DNA from: Clostridiales bacterium
Lineage (GTDB): Bacteria; Bacillota; Clostridia; Monoglobales; Firm-18
Length of the DNA: 9,547 nt
Direction of reading: 5' to 3'
NCBI GenBank assembly: GCA_031255355.1
Contig: JAIRSR010000267.1
Coordinates: 1 to 9,547 of the forward strand
Shown in pieces: positions 6,186 to 9,547 of this stretch; positions within the stretch are counted from its first letter, which is position 1; the number at the start of each line of letters is the position of its first letter. The position numbers and the translations under genes are program-made. Below the pieces are notes generated by a model. The model searched no databases and had not been told where the DNA came from. It saw nothing but the letters and a program-made list of their open reading frames with translations.

Positions 6186-7142
6186 ATGATAGCCCACGGA
6201 AAGAACATTAAGGTTTTTTCAGCAAACGCCAACCCGAAACTCGCGCAGGACATCGCCAATATTATCGGGGTTCCTATCGGAAATTCCAAGGTGCAGACCT
6301 TTAGCGACGGTGAAATCGGCGTGGCGATTAACGAAACGGTGCGCGGTTCGGACGTTTTTGTCGTGCAATCGACCTCGAACCCTGTCAATGAGCATCTTAT
6401 GGAGTTGCTGATTATGATGGACGCGTTCAAACGCGCGTCGGCGGGGCGCATTACGGCGGTGATTCCGTACTTCGGCTACGCGCGGCAGGATCGAAAGGCA
6501 AAGGCGCGGGACCCGATCAGCGCGAAGTTGGTCGCTGACCTCATCGCGGCGGCGGGCGCGGACCGTGTGCTGACGATGGATTTCCACGCGGCGCAGATAC
6601 AGGGGTTTTTCAATATTCCCGTAGACCACCTGCTTGGAGTGCCTATTTTAGCACCGTACTACGCGGAAAAATTCGGTGAGGACAAGGATGACCTCGTAGT
6701 GGTATCCCCCGACCTTGGAAGCGTCACCCGCGCGAGGAACTTTGCGGATCGCCTTGACGTTCCGCTTGCGATTATCGACAAACGCCGCCCGAAAGCCAAC
6801 GTAGCGGAGGTCATGAACGTGATCGGCGATATTCGGGATAAAAAAATCATTCTGGTAGATGATATGATCGACACGGCGGGGACGCTGTGCCACGGCGCAA
6901 AGGCACTGAAAGAGCGCGGTGCGAGGGAAATCTACGCCTGCGCGACACACGCGGTGCTGTCCTCCCCTGCGGTGGAGCGTATCGCGGAATCCTCCATCGA
7001 CGAACTTTTGGTGTTGGATACTATCGTATTGCCGCCCGAAAAGAAGTTGGATAAAATAAAAACAATGTCTGTCGCGCCTGTGTTCGCGGAGGCAATCGAG
7101 AGGGTTTATGAAGATTTATCAGTTAGCACGCTTTTTGTCTAA
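6186..7142 (+). CDS. prs: Ribose-phosphate pyrophosphokinase (PRPP synthetase, class I)
   Basis: Transfers pyrophosphate from ATP to ribose-5-phosphate, making PRPP for purine, pyrimidine, histidine, tryptophan and NAD synthesis. The 318-residue length is standard. Motifs: FSDGEIGVAINETVRG (39-54), the ATP-binding loop YFGYARQDRKAKARDPIS (95-112), the metal-binding MDFHAAQIQGFF (131-142), DLGSVTRAR (176-184) and the PRPP loop VDDMIDTAGTL (224-234). ATG at 6186 lies nine bases after GGAGG (6172-6176). A nearer ATG at 6181 reads only ATG TTA TGA, so it is a false start. The 64-base gap to glmU shows no clear promoter or terminator, so the two are probably co-transcribed. The 3' end overlaps pth by 35 bases. 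Confidence 0.97.
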   Translation: MIAHGKNIKVFSANANPKLAQDIANIIGVPIGNSKVQTFSDGEIGVAINETVRGSDVFVVQSTSNPVNEHLMELLIMMDAFKRASAGRITAVIPYFGYARQDRKAKARDPISAKLVADLIAAAGADRVLTMDFHAAQIQGFFNIPVDHLLGVPILAPYYAEKFGEDKDDLVVVSPDLGSVTRARNFADRLDVPLAIIDKRRPKANVAEVMNVIGDIRDKKIILVDDMIDTAGTLCHGAKALKERGAREIYACATHAVLSSPAVERIAESSIDELLVLDTIVLPPEKKLDKIKTMSVAPVFAEAIERVYEDLSVSTLFV

Positions 7143-7755
7143 GTCCAAACCACAGGAAAACGGCGGGGGCAAAGGGGCGCGGGGAACAACGCCGTACCTT
7201 ATCGCGGGGCTTGGCAACCCTGGCAAAAAGTATGTCGATACACGGCACAACGCGGGCTTTGAAATGCTCGACGCGTTGGCGGCGGCAAAGGATATTCGGG
7301 TGACGAAAATCAAATTTAAGGCGCTGACCGGCGAGGGGAGTATCGGCGGCAACAGCGTGATTCTCGCGAAGCCGCAGACCTTTATGAACCTAAGCGGTGA
7401 AAGCGTCGGGGAAATCGCCGCGTATTATAAAATCCCGCCCGAAAGAATTATTGTTATTTACGACGACGTGTCGCTTGCGGCGGGGCGGTTACGCATCCGT
7501 TCCAAGGGCAGCGCGGGCGGGCATAACGGCATGAAAAACATTATCTATCACCTGAAATCGGACGAATTCCCACGGATTCGCGTCGGCGTCGGCGCACCGG
7601 AGCGGGACGGACTGATTGATTACGTGCTGGGGAAATTTTCTAAGGACGAAATCGAAAAATTAACGGAAATCGCGAAAATTATGCCGAATATTGTCGAAAC
7701 CCTCCTCACGGACGGCATAGACGCGGCGATGAATCAATATAACGCGAAATCTTGA
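7108..7755 (+). CDS. pth: Peptidyl-tRNA hydrolase with an unusual N-terminal extension
   Basis: Cleaves peptidyl-tRNA released during stalled translation, recycling tRNA; essential in most bacteria. The core has YLIAGLGNPGKKY (30-42) with Asn37, TRHNAGF (45-51) with catalytic His47, KPQTFMNLSG (88-97) with Asn94, YDDVSL (118-123) with the catalytic Asp, and SAGGHNGMKNII (135-146) with Asn140. The usual protein starts at about residue 30 here. The first 29 residues (ending GGGKGARGTTP) are extra and look disordered. ATG at 7108 has GAGAGG just upstream (7098-7103) and lies inside prs; no ATG exists nearer the core, and the only other start in this stretch, TTG at 7135, lacks an SD. Function is sure, the exact start less so. 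Confidence 0.93.
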   Translation: MKIYQLARFLSKSKPQENGGGKGARGTTPYLIAGLGNPGKKYVDTRHNAGFEMLDALAAAKDIRVTKIKFKALTGEGSIGGNSVILAKPQTFMNLSGESVGEIAAYYKIPPERIIVIYDDVSLAAGRLRIRSKGSAGGHNGMKNIIYHLKSDEFPRIRVGVGAPERDGLIDYVLGKFSKDEIEKLTEIAKIMPNIVETLLTDGIDAAMNQYNAKS

Positions 7756-7774
7756 ACGATTTGTTATGGAGATG

Positions 7775-7804
7775 AGGAATATGTTGCGTAGGAATATGTT
7801 GCAT
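7775..7804 (+). repeat. 15-base tandem duplication across a translation start
   Basis: AGGAATATGTTGCGT (7775-7789) is followed directly by AGGAATATGTTGCAT (7790-7804), with one mismatch. Each copy carries AGG and ATG at the same spacing, and 15 bases keep the frame, so the last gene has two stacked start sites (7781 and 7796). Confidence 0.85.
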
Positions 7805-9547
7805 TGGATGAAACGAATAACTCTATCGGCGGTGATAATTCTTTCGTTGCTTTGCGGCAGCGTTGTTTTTGCCGCGCCGCCCTACAACGCGGAACACACG
7901 AACGCGGCAATCTATGTGAACGGTTCGCGGGCATGGCTGGAGGGTTACAATATTGACGACAACAACTTTTTCAAAATCAGAGATTTAGCGAACGCGTTTC
8001 ACGGCACGTCAAGCCAATTCAACGTGGAATGGAATGAAGCGGCGAGCAGGATCGAGGTGTATACGCAAACGCCTTACAGCGCGTACACCCCGCCCGAGGG
8101 AAGCCATTCATACTATCCGCAAATCAACGCGGTTCCCACAAGCAGTGCGCTTACGGTAGACGGCAAGCAAGTAGAGTTTGCCGCTTACAACATAAAGGAT
8201 TACAACTATTTTAAGTTGCGCGATTTAGCGGAAGTGATTCCGTATTATGTTGACTGGTCTGAAGCGGAAAGCGCGATATATATTACCACGCGTGTTTCGG
8301 ATCTCGCCGTTCGGACGGAACGGTCGGGCGAAAAACAAAAATACAACCGCATGAGTTTTCGGCAAAGCGTGAGCAATTACGGCAAGAACGCGCAGACCTT
8401 TCTTTATCAAACGTCAAACGGATTTACGGCGATTAACGCGCAAGATAAAATTTATGCCGATTGTTACGATACGGATTTCAACTTAACGAAAAAGCAAGAA
8501 ATCCCTTTTGAGTTGGACTTATTTGGGTGCTTTTACGCGGGGAACTTATACAACTACATTGTTTTCGGCAGCAACAACGATGAGGAAAATGATGCCAAAG
8601 AGGTACTCCGCGTCGTCAAGTACGACAAAGAGTTCCAACGGCTTGCGGCTGTTTCTGTAAGCGGCGGCGAATGTTTTACGGTACATCCGTTTGACGCGGG
8701 AGCGTCAAGTATGGAAGAACAAGACGACGTCCTGATTATTCACACTTCCCGGGAGCGGTATACGACGGAGGATGGATTGAATCACCAATCGCAGTTGACC
8801 TTGATTATCAATACTGACAAAATGGAAGTGACCAATGATTTAGGGCGTTACCAGGCAAATCACGTCAGCCACTCGTTTCACCAGTTCGCGCGGTTTGACG
8901 GCGGCGCGCATGTGTTGGTTGACCACGGCGACGCGTATCCCCGCTCCGTTGTTCTCCAAAAAAGCAGAAAGGCGGCCTATCATTACAAGATGAATCGTGA
9001 CGGAACAGAATCTGAGGTATGGGGGTTGCCCGACAGATACTATGATCGGGACGGCAAAGTCAGCAACGATTCCGTGTTATCGCGGGAAGTGTTCGTTTAC
9101 GACGGGATAGACCTGCTTGCAATCCCCGGGCCGTCAGGCGCGAATTATACAGGGGTATCGGTCGGCGGTCTGGAAGTGTCTGATGAAAATTATTTGGTTG
9201 CCATGAATACGGTAGACCAATCCAAGTTGGCGGATTGGAGCGCGGGTTCCGGCTCGGTTTCCGGAGCGCGTCCCGCGAACGAAGCGGAGTTAAATGAACG
9301 CGAAATCATTATTTGCGCCGTGCCGAAAACCTTTGACGAAAACACAAAAGCAAAGCAAATACGGTTGACAAATTATATTGGCAATGATCTGCTGGCGAGT
9401 ACGCCGTATCTTGTAAAATTGAGCGATACAGAGTTCGTCGCGCTGTGGCAGGTATATGCCGGCGAACAAGACAGTTCCGCGCTGAGATACGTTAAAATCA
9501 ACGGGAACGGCGAGCCGATTGAGGAAACGCAAACAGCAAACGCGTAT
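7781..9547 (+). CDS. Exported stalk-domain protein (copper amine oxidase N-terminal-like repeats), 3' end outside window
   Basis: An open reading frame of 589 codons that is still open at the last base. Residues 1-31 form a signal peptide: basic start, hydrophobic LSAVIILSLLCGSVVF, then A-A-P-P, with likely cleavage after VFA, so the protein is secreted or surface-held. Two stalk-type repeats follow, about 43-95 and 123-170, both with YNIxDxNxFKxRDLA (56-70 and 136-150). These are found in many clostridial and Paenibacillus surface proteins and do not imply copper or amine oxidase activity. The remaining 420 residues are beta-rich and rich in Tyr, Asp and Asn; I recognise no domain, though repeated short strands could suit a propeller-like fold. 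The best SD is GGAGATGAGG (7768-7777) before ATG 7781. In-frame ATGs at 7796 and 7808 are alternatives. It lies 25 bases after pth and is probably read from the same transcript. Confidence 0.8.
   Translation, partial: MLRRNMLHWMKRITLSAVIILSLLCGSVVFAAPPYNAEHTNAAIYVNGSRAWLEGYNIDDNNFFKIRDLANAFHGTSSQFNVEWNEAASRIEVYTQTPYSAYTPPEGSHSYYPQINAVPTSSALTVDGKQVEFAAYNIKDYNYFKLRDLAEVIPYYVDWSEAESAIYITTRVSDLAVRTERSGEKQKYNRMSFRQSVSNYGKNAQTFLYQTSNGFTAINAQDKIYADCYDTDFNLTKKQEIPFELDLFGCFYAGNLYNYIVFGSNNDEENDAKEVLRVVKYDKEFQRLAAVSVSGGECFTVHPFDAGASSMEEQDDVLIIHTSRERYTTEDGLNHQSQLTLIINTDKMEVTNDLGRYQANHVSHSFHQFARFDGGAHVLVDHGDAYPRSVVLQKSRKAAYHYKMNRDGTESEVWGLPDRYYDRDGKVSNDSVLSREVFVYDGIDLLAIPGPSGANYTGVSVGGLEVSDENYLVAMNTVDQSKLADWSAGSGSVSGARPANEAELNEREIIICAVPKTFDENTKAKQIRLTNYIGNDLLASTPYLVKLSDTEFVALWQVYAGEQDSSALRYVKINGNGEPIEETQTANAY

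Overview
This window looks like an ordinary chromosomal stretch of a low-to-mid GC member of Bacillota, most likely an uncultured Clostridia (Oscillospiraceae-like) bacterium. The evidence is a MurT/GatD pair, a DUF6062-type protein, the glmU-prs-pth order, a stalk-domain (copper amine oxidase N-terminal-like) exported protein, good Shine-Dalgarno sites and sigma-A-like TATAAT boxes. Alanine codons are dominated by GCG. No phage, transposase, CRISPR, rRNA or tRNA gene was seen. The taxonomic call is inference from gene content.

Layout from left to right. (1) An integral membrane protein of the ECF transporter S-component type (22-582, +). (2) A 253-base gap holding a compact minus-strand unit: a TATAAT box, an SD plus start codon, a hairpin, and a hairpin/U-run terminator. 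It could be a roughly 120-nt small RNA or a leader-peptide transcript. (3) murT and gatD (836-2901, +), overlapping by 4 bases, which amidate lipid II. (4) A DUF6062-type protein on the minus strand (2885-3604), whose 3' end overlaps gatD. It carries two copies of a CxxC...CxxHF module exactly 103 residues apart. (5) A 161-base divergent promoter region with a large inverted repeat. (6) An OGG-type 8-oxoguanine DNA glycosylase (3766-4602, +). (7) A 172-base AT-rich gap with a second, related inverted repeat and the glmU promoter. (8) glmU, prs and pth (4775-7755, +), followed after 25 bases by an exported stalk-domain protein that is still open at the end of the window (7781-9547, +).

Functionally the window mixes cell-wall precursor supply (GlmU makes UDP-GlcNAc; MurT/GatD amidates the lipid II stem peptide), nucleotide supply (Prs makes PRPP), translation rescue (Pth), DNA repair (OGG), vitamin or cofactor uptake (ECF S component) and an extracytoplasmic protein. 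No clearly new multi-gene system is visible. The items most worth a second look are small: the minus-strand transcript at about 601-733, the two related palindromes bracketing the glycosylase gene, the internal duplication in the DUF6062 protein, and a 15-base tandem duplication that repeats the translation start of the last gene.
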